From Dactylosporangium vinaceum (GTDB lineage: Bacteria; Actinomycetota; Actinomycetes; Mycobacteriales; Micromonosporaceae), in contig NZ_CP061913.1 in assembly GCF_019904175.1 (NCBI RefSeq), positions 186,001 through 250,000 on the forward strand: a stretch of DNA of 64,000 nucleotides, in the 5' to 3' direction. The translations under genes were made by a program, and so were the position numbers. This document shows, one piece after another, positions 9,276 through 17,432 of the stretch (positions within the stretch are counted from its first letter, which is position 1; the number at the start of each line of letters is the position of its first letter). The notes beneath the pieces were generated by a model. That model saw only the letters and a list, made by a program, of their open reading frames with translations, was not told where the DNA came from and searched no databases.

Positions 9276-10807
9276 GCCACTTTCCCTACCTGACCGTCCT
9301 CACGGCCGCGCCGCTCGTCGGCGCGGTGGGGGTCGCGCTGCTGCCCAAGGACAAGCCGGACCTGGCCAAGCGCGTTGCGCTCGCCTGGTCGGTCGTGGTC
9401 TTCGCGCTCGGCGTCGGCATGTGGACGAAGTTCGACAGCGGCCCCAACGCCGAGCGGTTCCAGATGAAGGACTCCTGGACCTGGATCCCGCAGTGGGGAG
9501 CCAAGTTCACCTTCGCCGTGGACGGCATCGCGCTCGTCATGATCGCGCTGATCGTCCTGATGGTGCCGCTCGTCATCCTGGCCTCCTGGCACGACGCGGA
9601 GAGCAGCAAGCGGTCGGTGCCGGCGTACTTCGCGCTGCTGCTCTCGCTCGAATGCACGATGATCGGCGTCTTCGCCGCCCAGGACGTGTTCCTGTTCTAC
9701 GTGTTCTTCGAGGTCATGCTCGTGCCGATGTACTTCCTCATCGGCTCCTACGGCGGGCAGCACAAGCAGTACGCGGCGGTGAAGTTCTTCCTCTACTCGC
9801 TGCTCGGCGGTCTGTTCATGCTGGCCGCGCTTGTCGGCCTGTGGGTGCTGGGCGGCCAGACGTTCGACTGGCAGACGCTCGTCAACGCCGACTTCTCCAC
9901 CAACACCGAGCGGTGGCTGTTCCTCGGGTTCTTCGTCGCCTTCGCTATCAAGGCGCCGTTCTTCCCGTTCCACACCTGGCTGCCGGACGCCGGTGGCGCC
10001 GCCCCCGCGGGATCGGCCGCCCTGCTTGTCGGCGTCCTGGACAAGGTCGGAACCTTCGGGATTCTGCGGTACTGCCTTCCGCTCTTCCCGAACGCGTCGA
10101 AGGACTTCGCCTGGCTCGGGCTCACGCTCGCGCTCGTCGGGATCATCTACGGCGCTCTGGTGGCGATCGGGCAGAAGGACCTGAAGCGCCTGGTCTCGTA
10201 CACCTCGATCGCGCACTTCGGCTTCATCGGCATCGGCATCTTCGCCTTCACGACGCAGGCGGGCACCGGTGCGGTCCTCTACATGGTCAACCACGGCCTC
10301 GCGACCGGCCTGCTGTTCCTGGTCGTCGGCATGCTGGTGGCCCGCCGGGGCAGCGCCCTGGTGACCGACTTCGGCGGTGCCGGCAAGCTCATGCCGGTGC
10401 TGGCCGGAGTGTTCTTCATCGCCGGTCTCGCCTCGCTGGCGCTGCCCGGCACCTCGCCCTTCGTCTCCGAGTTCCTGGTGCTCATCGGCACGTTCACGGT
10501 GAACAAGCCGGTCGCGATCATCGCCACGGCCGGCATCATCCTGGCCGCCGGTTACGTGCTCTGGATGATCCAGCGCACCACCCAGGGCACTCCGAACCCG
10601 AAGCTGGCCGAGATCAAGGCCATGGGGAAGGACCTGTCCGTCCGTGAGGCCGTCGTCGTCGCGCCGCTTGTCGCGTTGATCCTGCTGCTGGGCTTCTACC
10701 CCAAGCCGGTGATCGACGTCATCAACCCGGCGGTGAAGGCGACGATGCAGGACGTCGGCAAGACCGACCCGAAAGCCACCGTGGGTACCGTGGAGGCCGG
10801 CAAGTGA
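9272..10807 (+). CDS. nuoM: NADH-quinone oxidoreductase subunit M
   Basis: NuoM is an antiporter-like proton-pumping subunit. Starting at the ATG that overlaps the nuoL stop, the product has 511 residues and about fourteen hydrophobic segments. FFEVMLVPMYFLIG supplies the conserved glutamate. FKAP-like AIKAPFFPFHTWLPDA and the DLKRLVSYTSIAHFGFI lysine segment complete the channel signature. The final 30 residues are hydrophilic. Its stop overlaps the nuoN start. Confidence 0.96.
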   Translation: MSHFPYLTVLTAAPLVGAVGVALLPKDKPDLAKRVALAWSVVVFALGVGMWTKFDSGPNAERFQMKDSWTWIPQWGAKFTFAVDGIALVMIALIVLMVPLVILASWHDAESSKRSVPAYFALLLSLECTMIGVFAAQDVFLFYVFFEVMLVPMYFLIGSYGGQHKQYAAVKFFLYSLLGGLFMLAALVGLWVLGGQTFDWQTLVNADFSTNTERWLFLGFFVAFAIKAPFFPFHTWLPDAGGAAPAGSAALLVGVLDKVGTFGILRYCLPLFPNASKDFAWLGLTLALVGIIYGALVAIGQKDLKRLVSYTSIAHFGFIGIGIFAFTTQAGTGAVLYMVNHGLATGLLFLVVGMLVARRGSALVTDFGGAGKLMPVLAGVFFIAGLASLALPGTSPFVSEFLVLIGTFTVNKPVAIIATAGIILAAGYVLWMIQRTTQGTPNPKLAEIKAMGKDLSVREAVVVAPLVALILLLGFYPKPVIDVINPAVKATMQDVGKTDPKATVGTVEAGK

Positions 10808-12339
10808 ACGACAAACTCCAACTGCCGCATCTGGATTACGCGGCGCTCTCGCCGATGCTGATCCTCTTCGGTGTCGCCTGCGTCGGGGTGCTCGTCGAGG
10901 GCTTCGTGCCCCGGCGCATCCGGCACGTGGTGCAGGTCACCCTGTCGCTGGCCGGCCTCGTCGCCGCGCTGGTGATGGTGATCCGCCAGGGCAAGACCGA
11001 GGTCATCACCGCCTCCACCGCGGTGGCCATGGACCGGCCGGGCCTGTTCCTCTCCGGCGCGATCATCGTGCTGGGCATCGTCGCGGTCCTGCTGATCGGC
11101 GAGCGGTCGCTGGAGTCGGGCGGCGCGTTCGTCGCCCAGGCCGCGGTCACCGCCAACACCGACCGTGACCGCGATCAGTCCGTGCGGATGAGCGGGGCGA
11201 CCGAGGTCTTCCCGCTCACCATGTTCGCGCTGGGCGGCATGATCCTGTTCACCACCGCGAACGACCTGCTGACGATGTTCGTCGCGCTCGAGGTCTTCTC
11301 GCTGCCGCTATACCTGCTCTGCGCGCTGGCCCGTCGCCGGCGTCTGCTGTCGCAGGAGGCCGCGATGAAGTACTTCCTGCTCGGCTCGTTCGCCTCGGCG
11401 TTCTTCCTGTTCGGCATCGCCCTCGTCTACGGCTACGCGGGTCAGATCGACTTCAAGGCGATCGACGGTGCCATCCAGGCCGGCGGCAGGGACAACATCC
11501 TGCTGTACATCGGGCTGGCCATGCTCGCGATCGGCCTGCTGTTCAAGGCGGCCGCGGTGCCGTTCCACGTGTGGACGCCCGACGTCTACCAGGGCGCTCC
11601 GACGCCGATCACCGCGCTCATGGCGGCCTGCACCAAGGTCGCCGCGTTCGGCGGGCTGCTGCGCCTGGTCTACGTGGGCTTCCACCGCACCGAGTGGACG
11701 ATCCAGCCGGTCCTGGGCACGATCGCCGTGCTGACCATGATCCTGGGCGCGGTCCTGGCCGTGACCCAGACCGACATCAAGCGCCTGCTCGCCTACTCGT
11801 CGATCGCCAACGCGGGCTACGTCCTCATCGGCGTGATCTCGCTCAACGACAAGGGCCTGTCGAGCTCGCTGTTCTACCTGGTGGCGTACGGCTTCACCGT
11901 GCTCGCCGCGTTCGGCGTGGTCACCCTGGTGCGCGACGCCGACGGCGAGGCCACGCACCTGTCGCGCTGGGCCGGGCTGGGGCGGCGCTCGCCGCTGTAC
12001 GCCTCGCTGTTCACCTTCATCCTGCTGGCCTTCGCCGGCCTGCCGCTGACCAGCGGTTTCACCGCCAAGGTCGGTATCTTCGCGGCCGGCGTCGACGGTG
12101 ACCAGACCTGGCTGGTGATCGCGGGTGTGGTGAGTTCCGCCATCCTCGCCTTCCCCTACCTGCGTGTGGTCGTCATGATGTGGCTGTCCGAGCCGGGCGA
12201 GACCACGCCGGCCGTGTCCATCCCGGGCGCCATGACGGCGGCCGCGCTGGTCATCGGGACCGTCGCCACGCTCGTCCTGGGTGTGGCGCCGGGGGCACTG
12301 CTCGAGGTCACCCAAAGCGCCGGAAAATTCCTCGGCTAG
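10804..12339 (+). CDS. nuoN: NADH-quinone oxidoreductase subunit N
   Basis: NuoN is the third antiporter-like subunit and the last gene of the operon. The 511-residue product has the signature segments FVALEVFSLPLYLL near residue 160, FKAAAVPFHVWTPDVYQGAPTP near 245 and DIKRLLAYSSIANAGYVLIG near 325. The GTG start overlaps the nuoM stop. A strong hairpin 30 bases past the stop probably ends the operon. Confidence 0.96.
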   Translation: MNDKLQLPHLDYAALSPMLILFGVACVGVLVEGFVPRRIRHVVQVTLSLAGLVAALVMVIRQGKTEVITASTAVAMDRPGLFLSGAIIVLGIVAVLLIGERSLESGGAFVAQAAVTANTDRDRDQSVRMSGATEVFPLTMFALGGMILFTTANDLLTMFVALEVFSLPLYLLCALARRRRLLSQEAAMKYFLLGSFASAFFLFGIALVYGYAGQIDFKAIDGAIQAGGRDNILLYIGLAMLAIGLLFKAAAVPFHVWTPDVYQGAPTPITALMAACTKVAAFGGLLRLVYVGFHRTEWTIQPVLGTIAVLTMILGAVLAVTQTDIKRLLAYSSIANAGYVLIGVISLNDKGLSSSLFYLVAYGFTVLAAFGVVTLVRDADGEATHLSRWAGLGRRSPLYASLFTFILLAFAGLPLTSGFTAKVGIFAAGVDGDQTWLVIAGVVSSAILAFPYLRVVVMMWLSEPGETTPAVSIPGAMTAAALVIGTVATLVLGVAPGALLEVTQSAGKFLG

Positions 12340-12368
12340 CTGGCCGGTCCATGAGCAACACCGACGGT

Positions 12369-12401
12369 GACGTCCCCCGTGGCCTGCCACGTGGGGACGT
12401 C
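12369..12401 (+). terminator. Hairpin after nuoN
   Basis: GACGTCCCCCGTGGC at 12369-12383 pairs with GCCACGTGGGGACGTC at 12386-12401, leaving one bulged base and a 2-base loop. There is no U tract, which is common for actinobacterial terminators. It separates nuoN from the polyprenyl synthase start at 12447. Confidence 0.6.
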
Positions 12402-12446
12402 CCTGTATCGGGAGTCGGGAGTTCGTATGGCATCGTTGGAGCTGTG

Positions 12447-13469
12447 GTGAGTACGGGAACCGTGCAGTCGAGTGCCGCGGTCGGCTTGACCCTTGCCGAT
12501 CCGGAGCTGGAGCGCAACGTATCGGCGATCCTGAGGGACGTCGAGGCGGTGCTGATCGACACCGTGCACAGCGCCAACCCGCTGGTCACCGAGGCGTCCC
12601 GGCACCTGCTGGCGGCCGGCGGCAAGCGGGTGCGCCCGCTGCTCGTCGGTCTGGCCGCCCAGTTCGGCGATCCGACGTCCCGCGACGTCGTCACGGCGGG
12701 CGCGGTGGTCGAGCTGACCCACCTGGCCACGCTGTATCACGACGACGTGATGGACGAGGCCCCGGTCCGCCGGGGTGCGCCGAGCGCCAACTCGCGCTGG
12801 GGCAACGCGCTGGCCATCCTGGTCGGCGACTACCTCTTCTCGCGCGCCGCCGACCTGGCCGCCGAGCTGGGCGTCGACGCCGTGAAGATCCAGGCGAGCA
12901 CGTTCTCGCGCCTGGTCCACGGTCAGATCGACGAGACCGCCGGCCCGCTCGACGGCGAGGACGCGATCCGCCACTATCTTCGGGTCCTCGAGCACAAGAC
13001 GGGCTCCCTGATCTCGACGAGCGCCCGGTTCGGCGCGATGTTCGGCGGCTGCCCGCCGGAGCAGGTCGAGGCGCTGGCCCGGTTCGCCGAGACCTTCGGC
13101 ATCGCCTTCCAGCTCTCCGACGACCTCCTCGACATCGCCAGCGACGCCGCCGAGTCGGGCAAGACCCCGGGCACCGACCTGCGCGAGGGCGTCCGCACGC
13201 TGCCCGTCCTCTACGCCCTGGCGTCCGCTGACGACGACGCGTCATCGGTGCGCCTGCGGACGATCCTCGCGGCCGGCCCGGTGACCGACGACGCGCTGCA
13301 CGCCGAGGCGCTGGGCCTGCTGCGCGACTCCGCCGCGCTGAAGCAGGCGCGGGAGACGGTCCGGGGTTACTCGGACGCGGCCCGCGAGGCGCTGTCCGTG
13401 CTGCCGGACGTGCCCGCCCGGGCCGCCCTGGAGTCCCTCTGCGACGTCATCGCGGACCGGACCAACTAG
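12447..13469 (+). CDS. All-trans polyprenyl diphosphate synthase
   Basis: This prenyltransferase condenses isopentenyl diphosphate onto an allylic primer. Beside nuo it most likely makes the long side chain of menaquinone. The 340-residue product has the first aspartate-rich motif DDVMD at residues 99-103 and the second, DDLLD, at 225-229. GGKRVRPLL near residue 59 is the usual isopentenyl-diphosphate site. The residue five positions before the first motif is Ala, a small side chain that in this family goes with long (C30 or longer) products. I chose GTG 12447 because TTGGAG lies 5 bases upstream. GTG 12444 and ATG 12351 are in frame, but the latter would place the nuo hairpin inside the gene. 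Confidence 0.9.
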   Translation: MSTGTVQSSAAVGLTLADPELERNVSAILRDVEAVLIDTVHSANPLVTEASRHLLAAGGKRVRPLLVGLAAQFGDPTSRDVVTAGAVVELTHLATLYHDDVMDEAPVRRGAPSANSRWGNALAILVGDYLFSRAADLAAELGVDAVKIQASTFSRLVHGQIDETAGPLDGEDAIRHYLRVLEHKTGSLISTSARFGAMFGGCPPEQVEALARFAETFGIAFQLSDDLLDIASDAAESGKTPGTDLREGVRTLPVLYALASADDDASSVRLRTILAAGPVTDDALHAEALGLLRDSAALKQARETVRGYSDAAREALSVLPDVPARAALESLCDVIADRTN

Positions 13470-13555
13470 ATCAGGGCCGAGAGGCTTACGGAGCACTGTA
13501 GGCCGCGCTGACGCGTTCGCCCCGCTCTTCGTTTTTTGGCTCGCGTTCGCCTTGA

Positions 13556-13599
13556 GACCGATGCCGGTCAATGTGATTTTCACCGGCGTCGGTCTTTTT
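13556..13599 (+). terminator. Intrinsic terminator
   Basis: GACCGATGCCGGT (13556-13568) pairs with ACCGGCGTCGGTC (13582-13594), with one G-U pair, and is followed by TTTTT. It lies 87 bases past the polyprenyl synthase stop. Confidence 0.85.
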
Positions 13600-13987
13600 A
13601 CTTTGCGCGTGTACTGCGAAAACGCCCGTCACGGCAGCAAGTTGCACGTTGCTCAATGCCACCTGGCGCGGTACCCCTGCCGACGACAAGTCGCAGCGGC
13701 TCGATGACACGGTGGAGTGACGCATGCGCAGTAGTGCTCCAAATACTCATCAGCACCGCCCTTACTTACTCAGGCTCGTTATGGCCCTATCAAGGTGTTA
13801 CTCATGTCAACCGGCGTGTCGCAGGGTGAGTAACACGATCGCCATGTCCAAAATGGTCCGTTCATCGCTATGTGTAGCCCTACAATTTCCCCTGACCTCG
13901 CGCCATAAATGATCAGATTGTTCCCTCGACCCTCTCCGATTTCATATGGTGTGACTCCAGTTACTGCTGCGGCTGGGGAGGGCGGCG
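13600..13987. other. AT-enriched non-coding region with TACTCA/TGAGTA repeats
   Basis: No convincing gene lies between the terminator and the IclR start. The stretch 13700-13930 is clearly richer in A+T than its surroundings. It contains TACTCA at 13744, TTACTCA at 13766 and a perfect 10-base inverted repeat, GTGTTACTCA at 13795-13804 and TGAGTAACAC at 13827-13836. This looks like a regulatory region upstream of the IclR gene; the binding protein is unknown. Confidence 0.5.
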
Positions 13988-14764
13988 GTGCGGGATCCAC
14001 AAGCCGAACCCTCGGATCTCATCCGAAGCGTTTCGAGGGCCCTACGAGTCTTGGAGGCGGTAGGTCAGTCGCCCCGTGGTCTGACCGTGAAGCAGATCGC
14101 GCGTCGATGTGACTTCACCGTCGCCACCACGTATCACCTGGTCCGGACCCTTGCCTATGAGGGCTACGTGATCCGCCGGGAGAACGGCACATATGTGGTC
14201 GGGCTGGAGATCGCCGACCGCTACCGCGAGCTGGTGCTGGCCTTCCGGGGCCCGGGCGCCGTCATCGACCGGCTGCGCCGCGCGGCCGCCGAGACCGGGT
14301 ACTCGCACTACCTGGGCCGCTTCGTCGGCGGCCGGGTCGCCGTGACGGCCATGGCCGAGGGTCCGCGGACCCCGCCCATGGACGACCTGGTGCCCGGCTA
14401 CGACGACGCCGCGCACGCGACAGCGCTGGGCAAGGCGCTCCTGGCGACCATGAGCGCGGACCAGCGGTGGCGGTTCCTGAAGGAGTACGGCATGAAGGCG
14501 TACACCTCGGCCACCCTCACCTCGCCCGAGGCCCTGGACTCCGACCTTTCCGCCGGCGATCGCCGCGGCATGCAGATCGAGATCGGCCAGTTCCGCCAGG
14601 GCCTCGCCTGCGCCGCCGTCATGGTCGTCAACGACCGCGACCAGGACCGCCGCGTCGTGCTGGCCTGTGCGCTGCCACCGGCCGAGCTGATGTCCTCGGC
14701 GAAGGTGGTCCGCACCCGCCTCCTGGCCACCGCGCACCACCTGGCGACGGTGCTGGCCGAGTAA
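13988..14764 (+). CDS. IclR-family transcriptional regulator
   Basis: A 258-residue regulator with the two-domain IclR layout. The N-terminal winged helix-turn-helix covers about residues 10-70 (SVSRALRVLEAVGQSPRGLT, then VATTYHLVRTL as recognition helix). The GAF-like effector domain covers about 80-255, with HATALGKALLA near residue 140 and a C-terminal core rich in Val/Ala. GTG 13988 is preceded by GGGGAGGG at good spacing. Neighbouring genes (polyprenyl synthase upstream, ECF sigma downstream) do not show its target. The repeats upstream could be an autoregulatory operator. I do not recognise a specific named ortholog. Confidence 0.88.
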   Translation: MRDPQAEPSDLIRSVSRALRVLEAVGQSPRGLTVKQIARRCDFTVATTYHLVRTLAYEGYVIRRENGTYVVGLEIADRYRELVLAFRGPGAVIDRLRRAAAETGYSHYLGRFVGGRVAVTAMAEGPRTPPMDDLVPGYDDAAHATALGKALLATMSADQRWRFLKEYGMKAYTSATLTSPEALDSDLSAGDRRGMQIEIGQFRQGLACAAVMVVNDRDQDRRVVLACALPPAELMSSAKVVRTRLLATAHHLATVLAE

Positions 14765-14801
14765 CGGTTGGGTCTCGCCCTCGCGCTCACCGTCCATTTT
14801 G

Positions 14802-14845
14802 ATCCGATAAGTCGGGCACTGCGTGCCGCGACTTATCGGATTTTT
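14802..14845 (+). terminator. Intrinsic terminator after the IclR gene
   Basis: ATCCGATAAGTCG-GGCAC pairs with GTGCC-G-CGACTTATCGGAT around a 3-base loop, followed by a run of T. It is an almost perfect long stem, unusually AT-rich for this genome, and separates the IclR gene from the sigma factor promoter. Confidence 0.9.
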
Positions 14846-14908
14846 CGTATATGCCGGAGTTGGACCGGGCTCTAGGGCGTGTCGTGTGCGCGACAACTGC
14901 CGGACCCG

Positions 14909-14935
14909 TGAACCTCTGTGCGTATTAGTGCGTAG
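14909..14935 (+). promoter_or_regulatory. Probable SigL-type ECF promoter
   Basis: TGAACC (14909-14914), a 16-base spacer, then CGTAG (14931-14935), 35 bases before the sigma gene start. Mycobacterial SigL is known to use TGAACC with a 16-17 base spacer and a CGT -10 element, including its own promoter. The match therefore suggests autoregulation. Confidence 0.6.
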
Positions 14936-14969
14936 AAGCTGGTGGAAGGAATCGGAAACATAACGAAGC

Positions 14970-15485
14970 GTGAGTAGAGACGATGCTGACCTGCTGAAGG
15001 CGCTCCACGCGGAGCACGGCGACGCGCTGTTCGCGCACACCCTGCGACTGACCGGTGGCGACCGCCAACGGGCCGAGGACCTCGTACAGGAAACTCTGCT
15101 GCGGGCCTGGCAACACCCGGAGGCGCTCGACCCGGCCCGTGGCTCGGTCCGTGCCTGGCTCTTCACCACTGCCCGGAACCTCGCCATCGACGCATGGCGA
15201 AGACGGTCCGCGCGGGTGGGGGAGGTGTTCACCGATCAGATGCCGGAGACTCCGGTGGTGGTCGATGAAACGGAGCGAGCCGTGGAGTCATGGGTGATCG
15301 CGGAGGCGCTGACGAGGCTCTCGCGCCCGCACCGGGAGGTGCTGGTGGAGTGCTTCTACGCCGGACGCTCGGTCGCCGAGGCGGCAGAGCGGCTCGGCGT
15401 GCCTGCGGGCACAGTCAAGTCGCGCACATACTACGCACTGCGTTCGCTGAAGGTCGTCCTAGAGGAGTTGGGGGTGACGCAATGA
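14970..15485 (+). CDS. ECF sigma factor, SigL type
   Basis: A 171-residue group 4 sigma factor. Region 2 spans about residues 8-78, with DLVQETLLRAWQHPE and ARGSVRAWLFTTARN. Region 4 covers about 112-165, with a helix-turn-helix AAERLGVPAGTVKSRTYYALRSL. These segments and the LEELGV C-terminus closely resemble M. tuberculosis SigL as I recall its sequence. The stop overlaps the start of a zinc-finger anti-sigma gene, the classic sigma/anti-sigma coupling. The GTG start has only a weak Shine-Dalgarno. A fitting ECF promoter lies upstream, so the pair is probably autoregulated and held inactive at the membrane until a signal arrives. Confidence 0.92.
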   Translation: MSRDDADLLKALHAEHGDALFAHTLRLTGGDRQRAEDLVQETLLRAWQHPEALDPARGSVRAWLFTTARNLAIDAWRRRSARVGEVFTDQMPETPVVVDETERAVESWVIAEALTRLSRPHREVLVECFYAGRSVAEAAERLGVPAGTVKSRTYYALRSLKVVLEELGVTQ

Positions 15486-16354
15486 GGTGTGAGCACCTCC
15501 ATGACTCGGCCGTCTACGTGCTGGGGGCGTTGTCGCCGCCCGAGCGCGAGGCATACGAGCGGCATCTCGCCGACTGTGCGCAGTGCCGTGCGGAGGTGGC
15601 GGAGTTCTCCGACCTGCCGGGCCTGCTGGGTCGGCTCGACCCGGAGATCGCCGCGCAGATCGCCCTGGCGTCAGATGACGAACTCGATGCGGACGGCCCG
15701 CCTTTTTTGGCCGATGTGCCGCTCGGCCGCACCTCCGGTGGCCCCACGGCCGCAACGGGCGCGCGCTGGGCCGGTCCTACCGTCACGCCCGATGACGGCC
15801 CCACCGTCAGCCCGACCGACTCCCGCTGGGCCGGCCCGACCGCCGTTCCGCCGACCCCCAGGGTCAACGGCAGCCCGGTCGACCCCCTGCTGCCCCGAGT
15901 CCTCGACCGGGCCCAGAGCGCCCGCCGCCACGCCCGCCGCCGCAGCCGTCTCCAGACCGTCGGCACCGCACTGGTAGCCGCGTTCCTGGGCGTCCTGGCG
16001 GTCATCGGCGTGCGCGCGGCCGGTGTGGGCCAGCCCGACTGGGAGTCGATGCGGGAGGTCGCCTCGACGGTACCCGTCTCCGCCTCGCTGGCCCTCTCCG
16101 ACGACTCCGGCGGCACCGAGCTGCGGATGCGCTGCGGCTACAAGGCCGGCGAGAACGGCAATGAGTACTCCAAGTGGACGTACACCCTCGTCGTCGTCCC
16201 CAAGACCGGCCAGCCCCAGGAGATCAGCACCTGGAGCGCGCGCCCGGGCGACCAGATGGAGCTGTCGGCGCACAGCGACATCCCGCAGTCGAACATCGCC
16301 CGCGTCGAGATCCGCAAGGGCGACGGCACGCCTCTGCTGTCCCTCGGGACCTGA
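15482..16354 (+). CDS. Membrane anti-sigma factor with HC2 zinc finger
   Basis: The 290-residue product begins with a zinc-binding anti-sigma domain: CEHLHDSAVYVLGALSPPE, then the H-x3-C-x2-C motif HLADCAQC near residues 32-39. A Pro/Thr-rich linker runs to about residue 135. One membrane helix follows near 159-180, then an extracytoplasmic domain of about 110 residues, including a single Cys in RMRCGYKAGE. This is the RslA/RskA layout: the cytoplasmic domain binds the sigma factor, and proteolysis or a redox signal releases it. The ATG overlaps the sigma stop. The outer domain may be the sensor; its ligand is unknown. Confidence 0.88.
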   Translation: MRCEHLHDSAVYVLGALSPPEREAYERHLADCAQCRAEVAEFSDLPGLLGRLDPEIAAQIALASDDELDADGPPFLADVPLGRTSGGPTAATGARWAGPTVTPDDGPTVSPTDSRWAGPTAVPPTPRVNGSPVDPLLPRVLDRAQSARRHARRRSRLQTVGTALVAAFLGVLAVIGVRAAGVGQPDWESMREVASTVPVSASLALSDDSGGTELRMRCGYKAGENGNEYSKWTYTLVVVPKTGQPQEISTWSARPGDQMELSAHSDIPQSNIARVEIRKGDGTPLLSLGT

Positions 16355-16380
16355 CGCTTCGTCCTCTACTCACTCACACA

Positions 16381-16423
16381 GGCGCGGCGGACGTTCCCTT
16401 AGCCACGGAACGTCCGCCGCGCC
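16381..16423. terminator. Bidirectional hairpin between anti-sigma gene and rarD
   Basis: A perfect 17-base stem, GGCGCGGCGGACGTTCC (16381-16397) with its complement at 16407-16423 around a 9-base loop, lies between two convergent genes. It probably stops transcription from both sides. Confidence 0.8.
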
Positions 16424-16481
16424 ACTTTGCCGCCCCGGCCCGTCGTGCGGCCCGTAGTAGGGCGTGTGGTCCGGGGTGCTT

Positions 16482-17432
16482 CTACTCGGTGGCGCCGACG
16501 GCGGCAGGCTCGTTCGCGGTGGAGGCGGCCCGGCTGCGGTCGGCCCGGTTGCGCCGGGCGGTTCGGAACGCGTCCCAGCTGAACAGGGCCAGCGCGCACC
16601 ACACGATGACGAAGCCGGCCAGCCGGACCGGTGGGAGCGGCTCGCTGAAGACGGCCACGCCGATAATGAGCTGCAGGGTCGGCGTCAGATACTGCAAAAT
16701 CCCGAGCCCGGAGAGCGGCACGCGGTTGGCGGCCTCCGCAAACAGCAGCAGTGGTACCGCAGTCAGCACACCGCTCCCCGCCAGCATCACCGAGTGCCAG
16801 GCGGATACCGTGCCGAACGTGGACTGGTGGTTGGTGGTCAGCCACAGCAGGTACAGCAGGGCGGGCAGCATCAAGACACCCGACTCCAGGAAGAGCCCCT
16901 CGGCCGCGGGCAGCCCGAGGCGCTTCTTGACCAGCCCGTAGCACCCGAAGGACGCGGCAAGCGTGAGTGCGATCCACGGCAGCCGGCCGTAGTCGACGCT
17001 CAGGATCACCACCGCGACAGCCCCGATGCCGAGCGCGACCCACTGCAGCGTGCGGAGGCGCTCGCGCAGGATGAGCACGCCGAGCAGGATGACGAAGAGG
17101 GGGTTGATGAAGTACCCCAGCGACGCCTCCACCACCCGGTCCGTGTTCACGGCGAAGATGTAGACGCCCCAGTTGACGGCGATGAGCACGGCGGCGGCCG
17201 CCAGCCCGGCCATACGCTTGCGCTGCCGCAGGAGGTCCCGCACGCTCCGCCAGCGCCGGATGACCATCAGCACGAGCACCATGCTCAGCAGCGACCAGAC
17301 CACCCGATGCGCGAGCACCTCGACCGCGCCGGCCGGCCGCAGCGCGTGGAAGTACAGCGGGAACACGCCCCACAGCACGTTGGCGGTGAGGGCGGAGAGA
17401 TAGCCACGGCGCAGGGGGTCCACGGCCTCCAC
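16482..17432 (-). CDS. rarD: EamA-family transporter RarD
   Basis: RarD proteins are ten-helix members of the drug/metabolite transporter superfamily with two EamA repeats; substrates are poorly known. The product has the family signature GYLSALTANVLWGVFPLYF near its N-terminus. INWGVYIFAVN-type helix VNWGVYIFAVNTDRVVEASL, a SLGYFINPLF motif and GILQYLTPTLQLI in the second half also match. I start at GTG 17432, with GAAGGG about 7 bases upstream, giving 316 residues. ATG 17477 would add 15 residues lacking in relatives. The C-terminal 35 residues are hydrophilic. It stands alone, convergent to the anti-sigma gene. Confidence 0.88.
   Translation of the reverse strand: MEAVDPLRRGYLSALTANVLWGVFPLYFHALRPAGAVEVLAHRVVWSLLSMVLVLMVIRRWRSVRDLLRQRKRMAGLAAAAVLIAVNWGVYIFAVNTDRVVEASLGYFINPLFVILLGVLILRERLRTLQWVALGIGAVAVVILSVDYGRLPWIALTLAASFGCYGLVKKRLGLPAAEGLFLESGVLMLPALLYLLWLTTNHQSTFGTVSAWHSVMLAGSGVLTAVPLLLFAEAANRVPLSGLGILQYLTPTLQLIIGVAVFSEPLPPVRLAGFVIVWCALALFSWDAFRTARRNRADRSRAASTANEPAAVGATE

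Noticed and set aside
13536..13829. Possible 97-residue gene after the polyprenyl synthase
   Set aside because: It overlaps a strong intrinsic terminator, lacks a Shine-Dalgarno and has no recognisable composition or motif.
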